Source of the DNA: Mucilaginibacter terrae
Lineage (GTDB): Bacteria; Bacteroidota; Bacteroidia; Sphingobacteriales; Sphingobacteriaceae
NCBI RefSeq assembly: GCF_031951985.1
Contig: NZ_JAVLVU010000001.1
Coordinates: 2,852,001-2,916,000, forward strand
DNA: 64,000 nt
Direction: 5' to 3'
Below the pieces are notes generated by a model, which saw only the letters and a program-made list of their open reading frames with translations, was not told the DNA's origin and ran no database searches. How positions within the stretch are numbered: position 1 is the first letter of the stretch; each line of letters starts with the position of its first letter. Shown piece after piece: positions 34,467 through 42,053 of this stretch. The position numbers and the translations under genes were made by a program.

Positions 34467-37278
34467 GTTAGAAGATAATAAGCAGTGGCTTCATGCGATT
34501 CCACCCTTGAGAGAGATGAAGTGGAGTGTCCTACCCGCGGGAAAAGTTCGCGAAACACACCCCTGCCAATGCGCAGCCTCTCCCGCCCCCTCTCAAGAGG
34601 GGAATGAAAATAGCACCGAAAAAAGTGCGGTGGCCCTCCACAACGCCCGGCCGGGAGCTGCCCGTGGGGTGGCAGGGATCGTTGTGGATAGGCCTTTTGT
34701 TACTTTGGGGCTATGCCAAAGTAATAGCCTGCGCGGCAATGAGCGCTACCGAAGCGATAAATTAGATAAAAGGGCTGTTATAGGCCGTGCATTATCGCCT
34801 CGAAAAGATTTCTCACTATCGTTCGAAACGACAGGATGGGGATTATTTGTATTTTGCTTTATTCTAAGCTTATTTTCTGGTCTACCCACATTCGCTCAAC
34901 AAACCTACATCGTCGACATCAGCAAAACACAGGCTCCAATCATTACCGGTCACCTTAAATTAGGTACGCATACCAATGCCGCAGGGCATACCCTCGATGC
35001 GAATAGTTTGTATTTTATTAAAGATGGCAAACCCTGGTACCCGGTAATGGGCGAATTTCATTTTTCGCGCTATCCTAAGGCTCGTTGGGAAGAATCTATA
35101 TTAAGGATGAAAGCCAATGGTATTAATGTAATAGCTACATATGTATTCTGGATATACCACGAAGAAGAAGAAGGCAAATTTTATTGGACCGGCAACCGAG
35201 ATCTGCGATACTTTATAGCGCTTTGTAAAAAGCATAACATAAGCGTATTAACACGTATTGGTCCGTGGTGCCATGGCGAGGTACGCAACGGCGGATTTCC
35301 CGATTGGATAGTGAAGCGCGGGAACATGCGCAAAAACAATCCTGAATACCTGGCATCGGTACAAACGTTTTATGATGCCATTGCCGGGCAGCTAAATGGA
35401 CTCTATTTTAAAGATGGAGGCCCCATTATTGGCACGCAGATAGAGAACGAGTTTCGCTTTAATAACCCAACCGGCTTAGAGCATATGCTTACGCTGAAGA
35501 AAATGGCGATAAAGGCAGGCATGGATGTACCGTTTTACACGGCTACAGGCTGGCCTGGGTCGAACCTGAAACAGGATGAACTGGTACCCGTTTGGGGCGC
35601 TTACCCCGAAGCACCATGGGACAAAAAGACTACACAGCTGGCCTTATCCGAAAACTATATCTTCAGCACCCTGCGCAATGACCCGGCCATTGGCAGCGAC
35701 CTTTTGGGCAAGCACGAAGAAGATGCATCCAGCTACACCGGCTATCGCTACCCCTATGCCACGGCCGAAATGGGTGGCGGTATACAAATTACTTACCATC
35801 GCCGCCCCATAATTGAACCGGTTGACGTGGCCACGCTGGCTTATGTAAAAGTGGGTGCAGGAGCCAATTTAATGGGCTATTACATGTTCCATGGCGGACA
35901 TAATGAGGTAGGCAAGCTGAGCACTTTGCAGGAATCGAAGGCCACCAATTACCCTAATGATTACCCGATCTTGAATTACGATTTCCAGGCTCCCTTAGGT
36001 GAGTTTGGGCAGGTGCGGCCATCATACCGTTCGTTCAAGGTTATGCATACTTTCCTCAATAACTTTGGCGACAGGCTGGTGCAATACTATCCCTCCTTCC
36101 CCGATCTAAAAGCCGCAAAACCAAACGATAGCACTACGCTACGGTTTAGTGTTCGCTCTAAAGGTAATAGCGGTTTTGTATTCATTAGCAATTACCAACG
36201 GCATCTGAAATTAAAAGACCAGCAAGGCGTGCAATTCAACCTTAAGCTGGCGGATGGTAAATCCATCTCGTTCCCCGAAAAAGGCATCGACATTAAAGAC
36301 GGGGTTAAGGCCATATTGCCCTTTAACATGGCTATCGAAGGCGCTAACTTGCGCTATGCTACCGTGCAACCCTTATGCAAGCTACCAGGTACAGTGCCAA
36401 CTTATGTTTTCTTTGCCCCCGAAGGCATCAGGCCTGAATACATGTTTGATAAAACCGGGATTACAAAAATTGACGCTTCGCAAGTTGATTTGCAAACCCG
36501 TACTGATAGTTATCTGATTAACAAAATTCAACCCGGAACCAGCGGACTTATTACGCTCACCTTTAACAATGGCAAAAAAGTAAACATACTTACACTAACC
36601 AACCAACAGGCTTTAGATAGCTGGACAGGCAATGCCTTAGGCGGCGAACATCTTTTCATCTCTAAACAAAACCTAACATTTGCAGGCGGCAAGGTAAAAA
36701 TGCAAAGCTCGGGCGATACCGATTTCAGCTTGTTGATTTATCCGGCTGTTAAAGCAAAGGCGGCTTTCAAAGCATCGGCTAATGGTGTGTTTACTAATTT
36801 GAGCAAAACACTTACGGTCAAAACTGTTAAAATTAGCAGCAAAGAGGTTAGCAATGTTTCCCTGTACGATAAAAAAGAGGGCAGCCTTCCGTTAGATGAC
36901 CGCAATGCCAAAAATACCACAGTTAGTCCGGGACCACAGTATCAAACCAATATGACTACGGTTAATGGCGCTAAATACTGGGTATTAAGCGTACCGGCAT
37001 TAACACAAAATGCTTTGCTGGATATTGATTACAGAGGCGATACCGGCTCAGCTTACATTAATGGTAAACTGGTGGCCGATGATTTTTACTTCGGCAAAAC
37101 CATGCAGGTGTATTTGCAAAAATCATCGACTCCAAAACAGATAATACTACAAGTAGTGCCACTTACCGATGAACGGCAGATCTATTTTGAAAAAGGTATT
37201 CGGGAACCTATGCAGGGCAAAAGTGTTGCTGATCTGAAAGGCGTTAAAATTATACCGCAGTATGAGGAGGAGTTATAA
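34459..37278 (+). CDS. Glycoside hydrolase family 35 beta-galactosidase, start uncertain
   Basis: The core has GH35 hallmarks: YPVMGEFHFSRYP, IGPWCHGEVRNGGFPDW, QIENEF with acid/base Glu331, and TAEMGGG with probable nucleophile Glu437 (numbered from 34459). A signal peptide core (LFVFCFILSLFSGLPTFAQ) lies about 130 codons into the open frame. The preceding 34470-34833 is a mosaic of extragenic repeats, so the first 125 residues are unlikely to be real. An ATG at 34836 is out of frame by one G in a GGGG run; with three G the protein would start MGLFVFCF. The true start, and whether the gene is intact, is open. It probably acts with the GH2 enzyme on beta-galactosides outside the cell. Confidence 0.82.
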   Translation: MSRLEDNKQWLHAIPPLREMKWSVLPAGKVRETHPCQCAASPAPSQEGNENSTEKSAVALHNARPGAARGVAGIVVDRPFVTLGLCQSNSLRGNERYRSDKLDKRAVIGRALSPRKDFSLSFETTGWGLFVFCFILSLFSGLPTFAQQTYIVDISKTQAPIITGHLKLGTHTNAAGHTLDANSLYFIKDGKPWYPVMGEFHFSRYPKARWEESILRMKANGINVIATYVFWIYHEEEEGKFYWTGNRDLRYFIALCKKHNISVLTRIGPWCHGEVRNGGFPDWIVKRGNMRKNNPEYLASVQTFYDAIAGQLNGLYFKDGGPIIGTQIENEFRFNNPTGLEHMLTLKKMAIKAGMDVPFYTATGWPGSNLKQDELVPVWGAYPEAPWDKKTTQLALSENYIFSTLRNDPAIGSDLLGKHEEDASSYTGYRYPYATAEMGGGIQITYHRRPIIEPVDVATLAYVKVGAGANLMGYYMFHGGHNEVGKLSTLQESKATNYPNDYPILNYDFQAPLGEFGQVRPSYRSFKVMHTFLNNFGDRLVQYYPSFPDLKAAKPNDSTTLRFSVRSKGNSGFVFISNYQRHLKLKDQQGVQFNLKLADGKSISFPEKGIDIKDGVKAILPFNMAIEGANLRYATVQPLCKLPGTVPTYVFFAPEGIRPEYMFDKTGITKIDASQVDLQTRTDSYLINKIQPGTSGLITLTFNNGKKVNILTLTNQQALDSWTGNALGGEHLFISKQNLTFAGGKVKMQSSGDTDFSLLIYPAVKAKAAFKASANGVFTNLSKTLTVKTVKISSKEVSNVSLYDKKEGSLPLDDRNAKNTTVSPGPQYQTNMTTVNGAKYWVLSVPALTQNALLDIDYRGDTGSAYINGKLVADDFYFGKTMQVYLQKSSTPKQIILQVVPLTDERQIYFEKGIREPMQGKSVADLKGVKIIPQYEEEL
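34470..34833. repeat. Mosaic of extragenic repeat modules
   Basis: Consecutive palindromes are visible: CCCCTCT/AGAGGGG (34587-34602), a long stem with CCACAACG (34638-34645) and CGTTGTGG (34680-34687) enclosing CCCGGCCGGG, TTACTTTGG/CCAAAGTAA (34700-34724), and a TTTCGAACGATAG-type unit (34810-34832) that also occurs at 28498-28520. The stretch reads open in the GH35 frame but is repeat DNA. Confidence 0.65.
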
Positions 37279-37335
37279 GTTAATATACCTGTAATTAAAT
37301 TATGATATATTAGGTGCTTACCACTTGCTTTACCT

Positions 37336-38040
37336 ATGAAACTGTATATCTGCCTTATTCTGACATTTTTAATATTTGGTTCGTTTACAGGCGGAGTTCC
37401 CGGTAAAACGCAAATTATGTGGCTCACTGATAATAAGGGAAAGAAAATTAGGAAAGAGCAGAAAACCCAGCTCAATATGCAGGGCGATATGGTAAAAGTT
37501 GTTGAATATACAGCCGGTGAAAAGCCGTTTGAAAGGAAGTATGAATACACTTACAAACAAGGGCGTAAAATTAAGCAGGCAGAATTAATACCCGATGGCA
37601 AAACTCACGAGTACAAGCTACGTGAGTACACCAATTATAGTTACGACAAACACGGAAGGTTGGTTAAGGAGGTATCGTACGATAGTAAGAATACACAGCA
37701 AGATAAAAAAGTGTATTCTTATAAAGGAGAAAGCAAAAACAAACAGCAGTTAGAAAGCTACACAGGTAAAGAAACAGAACCTTTTATGAAAGAGGTTTAC
37801 ACCTACTATGCTGACGGTTTATTAAAAAACATGGTGCAGTATGCCGCAGGTTCGTGGAATATGACCGAAAATTTTAAGTACGACGCTAACAAAAATCTTA
37901 TTTATAAAGACGCTGAAGTTGATGGTGGAGTTGGCGTTGTTAAATACTATTACATCTACAAAAATAATTTACTGGTAAAAGATGTTGTTAAAGTTCCCGA
38001 CACCGGAACTGAATACCATATTTATGAATATTTACCTTAA
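37336..38040 (+). CDS. Secreted protein with YD-like repeats
   Basis: 234 residues with a signal peptide (MKLYICLILTFLIFGSFTGG). The remainder holds repeated YxYDxxGRLxK-type strands (EYTYKQGRKIKQ, NYSYDKHGRLVKE, KYDANKNLIYK), resembling YD/RHS-like beta repeats often seen in Bacteroidota surface proteins. No catalytic site is seen. It lies 57 bp after the GH35 gene and ends 3 bp from the stop of the convergent HxlR gene. Confidence 0.65.
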   Translation: MKLYICLILTFLIFGSFTGGVPGKTQIMWLTDNKGKKIRKEQKTQLNMQGDMVKVVEYTAGEKPFERKYEYTYKQGRKIKQAELIPDGKTHEYKLREYTNYSYDKHGRLVKEVSYDSKNTQQDKKVYSYKGESKNKQQLESYTGKETEPFMKEVYTYYADGLLKNMVQYAAGSWNMTENFKYDANKNLIYKDAEVDGGVGVVKYYYIYKNNLLVKDVVKVPDTGTEYHIYEYLP

Positions 38041-38043
38041 TTT

Positions 38044-38454
38044 TTAGCTCTTCTCTATGAGGTCAACCTCCTCAACCGGTTTAGCTTTCATGCTTCTTTT
38101 GATATGTTCCCGATGTTCACGGCCCCAAGTGCCCAGCTCATGCAAAACACTATCGAGGGTACGGCTGTAGGGTGTGAGTTCGTAAGTTACGGTTACGGGC
38201 TTGGTGGCAAATACATTGCGTTTTACAAACTCGTTCAGCTCCAGTTCTTTTAATTCTTTGGAAAGTATCTTGGGTGTAATATCGCCCAAGGCACGTTGTA
38301 TATCTTTAAACCGTTGCGGGCCGTTTGAGAGGGCCATCATCAGCGGAAATTTCCACTTGCCGTTTACGGCGTAAAGCGCATCGCGCACAGCATCAACGCT
38401 GGCTTTGCAGGCTTCGGGGCTATGATTATGTTCCTGATCGGGTAATTTTGCCAT
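38044..38454 (-). CDS. HxlR-family transcriptional regulator
   Basis: 136 residues, a winged helix of the HxlR type: AVNGKWKFPLMMALSNGPQRFKDIQRALGDITPKILSKELKELE. Cys16, near the N-terminus, is at the position where redox- or electrophile-sensing HxlR proteins have their reactive Cys. It is divergent from a DoxX-like gene, and a 40-bp dyad starts 5 bp upstream of its ATG, so it probably represses both genes. Confidence 0.9.
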   Translation of the reverse strand: MAKLPDQEHNHSPEACKASVDAVRDALYAVNGKWKFPLMMALSNGPQRFKDIQRALGDITPKILSKELKELELNEFVKRNVFATKPVTVTYELTPYSRTLDSVLHELGTWGREHREHIKRSMKAKPVEEVDLIEKS

Positions 38455-38458
38455 AATG

Positions 38459-38498
38459 TTACTATCATGAATGATACCGGTATCCTTTTGGATAGTAA
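38459..38498. promoter_or_regulatory. Nested palindromic operator between hxlR-like and DoxX-like genes
   Basis: The outer half-sites TTACTATC (38459-38466) and GATAGTAA (38491-38498) and the inner 12-bp palindrome GATACCGGTATC (38473-38484) share one centre (38478.5). This two-tier symmetry fits a dimeric winged-helix repressor. Confidence 0.7.
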
Positions 38499-38552
38499 TA
38501 TCCTTTAGAAAGTAAATGTACGTAGGTTTGTTGCACTTAACAAATCAAAATC

Positions 38553-38924
38553 ATGAAAATTACCTATTGGATAGCCACTGGCATTATAGCCTTAATGATG
38601 ATCTACTCGGCTTATGCTTACGTTACGCAACCTGCCATGGCACAGGCATTTCAGCATATTGGCTTCCCTGCTTACTTCAGGATAGAACTGGCTGTTGCCA
38701 AATTGATTGGTGCAGTGGTATTGCTTGCTCCGGTAAGTGCCAGGTTAAAAGAGTGGGCTTATGCCGGTTTTGCGTTTACTTTTATAAGTGCTTTTATAGC
38801 ACACAGTGCTTCGTGCGACCAGGTATCTATAAGAATAATGCCGCTGGTGTTTTTAATCATACTTGCTGTATCATACTTTACTTATCACAAGCAACGGGCT
38901 AATGCTACCCCGGCCAACAGTTGA
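38553..38924 (+). CDS. DoxX-like four-helix membrane protein
   Basis: 123 residues with four membrane helices; the wording (YSAYAYVTQPAMAQAFQHIGFPAYFRIELAVAKLIGAVVLL) is typical of the small DoxX-like family. HSASCDQ in the last loop supplies a possible redox Cys. The function is unknown; pairing with an HxlR regulator suggests response to electrophile or redox stress. A longer open frame in another phase (38516-38902) is a shadow. Confidence 0.82.
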   Translation: MKITYWIATGIIALMMIYSAYAYVTQPAMAQAFQHIGFPAYFRIELAVAKLIGAVVLLAPVSARLKEWAYAGFAFTFISAFIAHSASCDQVSIRIMPLVFLIILAVSYFTYHKQRANATPANS

Positions 38925-38926
38925 TC

Positions 38927-39787
38927 TCAAACTGATTTACTTGCTTCCAGTATTCGCTTCTTAAATTCTGAAGGGCTCATACCTGCTTGTTTCTTAAAAT
39001 ACTTTACCAAATGGCTTTCATCGGTAAAGCCAAATTCGTTAGCTATTTGCTTTAGGGTGAGCCTGCCGGTTAGCAGCCGCTTTTCGATAAGTTTATTACG
39101 GTACTGATCAGTGTACTGCCGGTAGCTCATGCCAAAGCTACGCTTAAAATAAGTGCTGAAGTAGGCCGGAGCTATGCCAAATTTGGGGGCAATAACCGTA
39201 ATCTGTAAATTATCCCGGTTATTTATTTGCTGATGGATGTACGATGATATTTCCTCAGTTTTTGGGAAATGCCCGTTTATGTTAATATGTTCTTTACCGG
39301 CCGCCTCACGCACTATACCCAATATACTTAACAGTTGATAAAACACCACAGGCGATGCCCAGGCCTCTTTGTGGTGTTTATCATACGCCACAATATTCTC
39401 AACCGCTTTACGGAGAATGGTACGGCTGGGCTCCTCGAGCACTAATTTACTTTCCTTAAAAATTTTGAGCTGCATGAGCGATGCCGGGGTGTGCAACTGC
39501 CAATTGTTGGGCATCAAATGCTGGCGTACCTGGTAATAGGTATCGGTAAACTTGATGAAGGTAAAATGGGTGCTCTTTTTAATATCGAAAAAGTGATGAT
39601 CGCCAGGCGAAAGCAGGAACAGATCGCCCGAACGATAGGGTAACACCAACTGGTTAAGATGGTGGTAACCACTACCTTTGTGTATGTATGCCATTTCGTA
39701 ATACGCATGTGCATGATCGGGGTAGCTGTATACGTCCTCCTCAAAATCATCAATTACCAGCGAGTCGAACTGCTTAAGTATCCACAT
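38927..39787 (-). CDS. AraC-family transcriptional regulator
   Basis: 286 residues. An N-terminal cupin-like sensing domain (YPDHAHAYYEMAYIHKGSGYHHL, LFLLSPGDHHFF) precedes a C-terminal double HTH (LQITVIAPKFGIAPAYFSTYFKRSFGMSYRQY, KQIANEFGFTDESHLVKYFKKQAGMSP). ATG 39787 (MWILKQFDSL) is preferred; the open frame extends to TTG 39823. It is divergent from a decayed MFS gene that it may once have controlled. Confidence 0.9.
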   Translation of the reverse strand: MWILKQFDSLVIDDFEEDVYSYPDHAHAYYEMAYIHKGSGYHHLNQLVLPYRSGDLFLLSPGDHHFFDIKKSTHFTFIKFTDTYYQVRQHLMPNNWQLHTPASLMQLKIFKESKLVLEEPSRTILRKAVENIVAYDKHHKEAWASPVVFYQLLSILGIVREAAGKEHININGHFPKTEEISSYIHQQINNRDNLQITVIAPKFGIAPAYFSTYFKRSFGMSYRQYTDQYRNKLIEKRLLTGRLTLKQIANEFGFTDESHLVKYFKKQAGMSPSEFKKRILEASKSV

Positions 39788-39845
39788 AACGTAAATATAC
39801 CATAAAATATAATTTTTATACAATACTACTGTGTAAATGCTAACG

Positions 39846-39853
39846 TAGATTTG
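39846..39853 (+). promoter_or_regulatory. -7 element before the MFS pseudogene
   Basis: TAGATTTG matches TAnnTTTG, 75 bp before the ATG of the pseudogene, so the promoter may outlive its gene. Confidence 0.45.
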
Positions 39854-39927
39854 TGCGGTGAAAGTTTAAAGTGTTTAAGAACGCAGTGCGTAAAGCATTA
39901 TTAATCACCACGAAACTTATACCACGC

Positions 39928-40378
39928 ATGAAAAAGAGCCTTGTTACTCTTGCCATTGGTGGTGTAGGCATGGCAAAACCGAATTTATGATGATGAGTCT
40001 GCGCCCAGTTTCGATGTTACCATGCCTTAGGCCGGCATTTAATATCGGCTTATGCGCCTGGGGAGTTTATTAGAATACCTTGTTAGTGGCGCTTAGCATT
40101 AGCTATTCGCCCAAAAGATACTACTACTGTTAATGTGTGTGTTTGTGTTGTTGAATGAACTATCGGCACTGGCGCCTAACCATATGTTTATGGAGAGCCT
40201 GCTGAGCGGTTTGCCACATGGAGCGTTTTTGGCGTAGGATGAGTGGTGGCAAGCCGCTTGGCCGATAGTAGCAAAGGAGGCCGGGCGATCTCCATCATGT
40301 TGCCGGCTTACCATTGCTGATTGTGGATGGTTCTGTTGAATACGTACATTCACCAACAAATGCGGCAACTGGCATTTT
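39928..40378 (+). pseudogene. Decayed MFS transporter (AraJ-like), N-terminal remnant
   Basis: No open frame covers it, but translation across frames rebuilds a sugar-efflux type MFS N-terminus: MKKSLVTLAIGGVGMAK, then TEFMMM, AGHLISAYA-like, LLVALS-like and YSPK, SALAPNHMFM, LLSGLPHGAF, and VVASRLADSSKGGRAISIM followed by TIA and TYIHQQ. At least five small indels or stops separate these blocks. Only about 150 of the usual 390 residues remain. It faces the AraC gene, a common AraC-MFS pairing. Confidence 0.82.
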
Positions 40379-40420
40379 AAATTGTAGCTTTCCCCTAATA
40401 TACTATATATAACAACCCAA

Positions 40421-40460
40421 AAGGGGCTTCGGTTTACGCTGGTAGCCCCTTCTGCTTTTT
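40421..40460 (+). terminator. Terminator-like hairpin after the MFS pseudogene
   Basis: AAGGGGCT and AGCCCCTT form an 8-bp stem with a 15-base loop, followed by TCTGCTTTTT. It may be the relic terminator of the dead gene. Confidence 0.55.
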
Positions 40461-40477
40461 GGGGGAAGTTGCAAAAC

Positions 40478-40513
40478 AAAAAGAGGAGCCCCGGTTTTAC
40501 CGAACGCTCCTCC
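40478..40513 (-). terminator. Intrinsic terminator of the first RND operon
   Basis: On the minus strand GGAGGAGC ... GCTCCTC with an inner CGGT/ACCG stem, followed by TTTTTGTTTTG. It lies just beyond the OMF gene. Confidence 0.8.
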
Positions 40514-40538
40514 ATTCTACAATCACTAATCCAAAAGA

Positions 40539-41939
40539 TTATCTCCAGCCGCCGCCTACTGAGCGGTAAAGCTCAACGGTGGCATCTAATTGTGCTTTTT
40601 TAATCGAAGCCAGTTCCAGCTCGCTTTGCAATACGTTGCTTTGCGCGGTAATAACTTCGAGGTAATTAGCCATGCCGTTTTTAAACAATAGGCTGGCATT
40701 ACCGGTTGCCTGGCGCAGGGTGTTGGCCCGGTTTGAGGCTACGGCTCGTTGCTGGTTAAGTTTATCTAAACGCACCAACGCATCCGATACCTCGCCCACA
40801 GCCAGCAATACCTGCTGACGGAACTGGATCACGGTTTTCTCGCGTTCTACTTTGGCTACCTGGTACTGGGTTTTTAACTGTCCACGTTGAAACAGTGGTT
40901 GGGTTAAACCTGCAGCAGCCGTACCAAATAAGGAGGCCGGTATGTTAAACCAGTTACTTGCACGAAATGAGTTTACACCACCCTGTGCAGTAATAACCAA
41001 TGATGGGTACATGCTGGCTTTTGCCACGCCTACATCGGCATTGGCACGCTCAACAGCCAGTTCGGCACTGCGCACATCGGGGCGCAGGCTTAATAAGGTT
41101 GATGGCAAACCGGCCGACAAAGTTTGTGATACCGGCACCGACTCCAACGTTTGGCTACGGATAACTGCCGATGGCAATTTACCGGCCAGTATACTCAGTG
41201 CATTTTCCTGAATGGTTACGTCTTGCTCAAATTGAGGAATCAATCTTGCGGCAGCCAGTTGCTGTGCTTCGGCCTGTTGTACGGCCAGCGAAGTTACCTG
41301 ACCGGCATCAAATTGCAGGCGGATAATACGCAAGGTGCTATCGTTCAACCGAAGGTTTTTGCGGGCAATTTCCAGCTGTGCATCCAGCATCAACAGATTA
41401 TAATAACCTGATGATACGTTGGCTACCAGTTGGGTTTGCACAGCTTTACGAGCCTCCTCGGTTTGCAGATACGTGGCAAGCGCGGCAGCTTTACGACTGC
41501 GTATCTTTCCCCAAATATCGGCTTCCCATGATAGGTTTGCCGATGCATTGTAATCTTCAATGTGCTTGGTGCCTAAAAACTGGCTCAGGCTGATGCCGTT
41601 CAAGCTATTGTCTGACGGGCGGTTGGTTGAAGCCGTTACGCCCAAACCAACGGCTGGCAGATAGCCTAATTTGGCTTGTTTTAAAGTAAGCTGTGCCTGT
41701 TCAATATTCTTAACCGCAATTTGCAAATCGTTGTTGCGGGTTATGGCACTATCGATCAGGTTTTGCAAAGTAGTTTCGGTAAAGAAACTTTTCCAGGGCA
41801 AGCGGGCTATCGAAGCAGTATCGGTAGTGGTTGCGGTACGGTAGGCGTTGGGCAGCTGCTGATCGTGCACCTGCACATCTTTCGATACCTTACACGCGCT
41901 CAGTATGAGCAGCGCTGCTATGATTAGGTAATTTTTCAT
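40539..41939 (-). CDS. Outer membrane efflux lipoprotein (OprM/NodT type), RND system 1
   Basis: 466 residues from MKNYLIIAALLILSAC; the lipobox LSAC gives an N-terminal lipoprotein Cys. Two TolC-like repeats are seen, with the family phrases SWEADIWGKIRSRKAAALATY, LRPDVRSAELAVERANADVGVAKASMYPSL and a C-terminal VELYRSVGGGWR. It forms the outer-membrane channel of a tripartite pump. The open frame extends to 41963, but ATG 41939 gives the proper signal. It is the last gene of the adaptor-RND-OMF operon; a 33-bp repeat fills the gap to the RND gene. Confidence 0.93.
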   Translation of the reverse strand: MKNYLIIAALLILSACKVSKDVQVHDQQLPNAYRTATTTDTASIARLPWKSFFTETTLQNLIDSAITRNNDLQIAVKNIEQAQLTLKQAKLGYLPAVGLGVTASTNRPSDNSLNGISLSQFLGTKHIEDYNASANLSWEADIWGKIRSRKAAALATYLQTEEARKAVQTQLVANVSSGYYNLLMLDAQLEIARKNLRLNDSTLRIIRLQFDAGQVTSLAVQQAEAQQLAAARLIPQFEQDVTIQENALSILAGKLPSAVIRSQTLESVPVSQTLSAGLPSTLLSLRPDVRSAELAVERANADVGVAKASMYPSLVITAQGGVNSFRASNWFNIPASLFGTAAAGLTQPLFQRGQLKTQYQVAKVEREKTVIQFRQQVLLAVGEVSDALVRLDKLNQQRAVASNRANTLRQATGNASLLFKNGMANYLEVITAQSNVLQSELELASIKKAQLDATVELYRSVGGGWR

Positions 41940-42020
41940 TGTGAATATATTGACCTCACCCAAACCCTCTCCAAAGGAGAGGGCTTAAAGATGGGTATGT
42001 TGTTTACTTGAATCTTTTTA

Positions 42021-42053
42021 AAGTCTCCCCCTTTGGGGGAGATTTAGAGGGGG
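42021..42053. repeat. 33-bp intergenic repeat (inverted copy of 24542-24574)
   Basis: Exact reverse complement of the copy after frr. A second hairpin, CCCTCTCC-AAA-GGAGAGGG (41965-41983), lies next to it, so the whole gap between OMF and RND genes is repeat DNA. Confidence 0.85.

Noticed and set aside
38516..38902. A 128-codon plus-strand frame
   Set aside because: It is a frame-shifted shadow of the DoxX-like gene at 38553-38924, whose translation has four clean membrane helices.
40099..40515. A 138-codon minus-strand open frame
   Set aside because: It is antisense to the MFS pseudogene and runs through two hairpins; its composition is not protein-like and no family is recognised.
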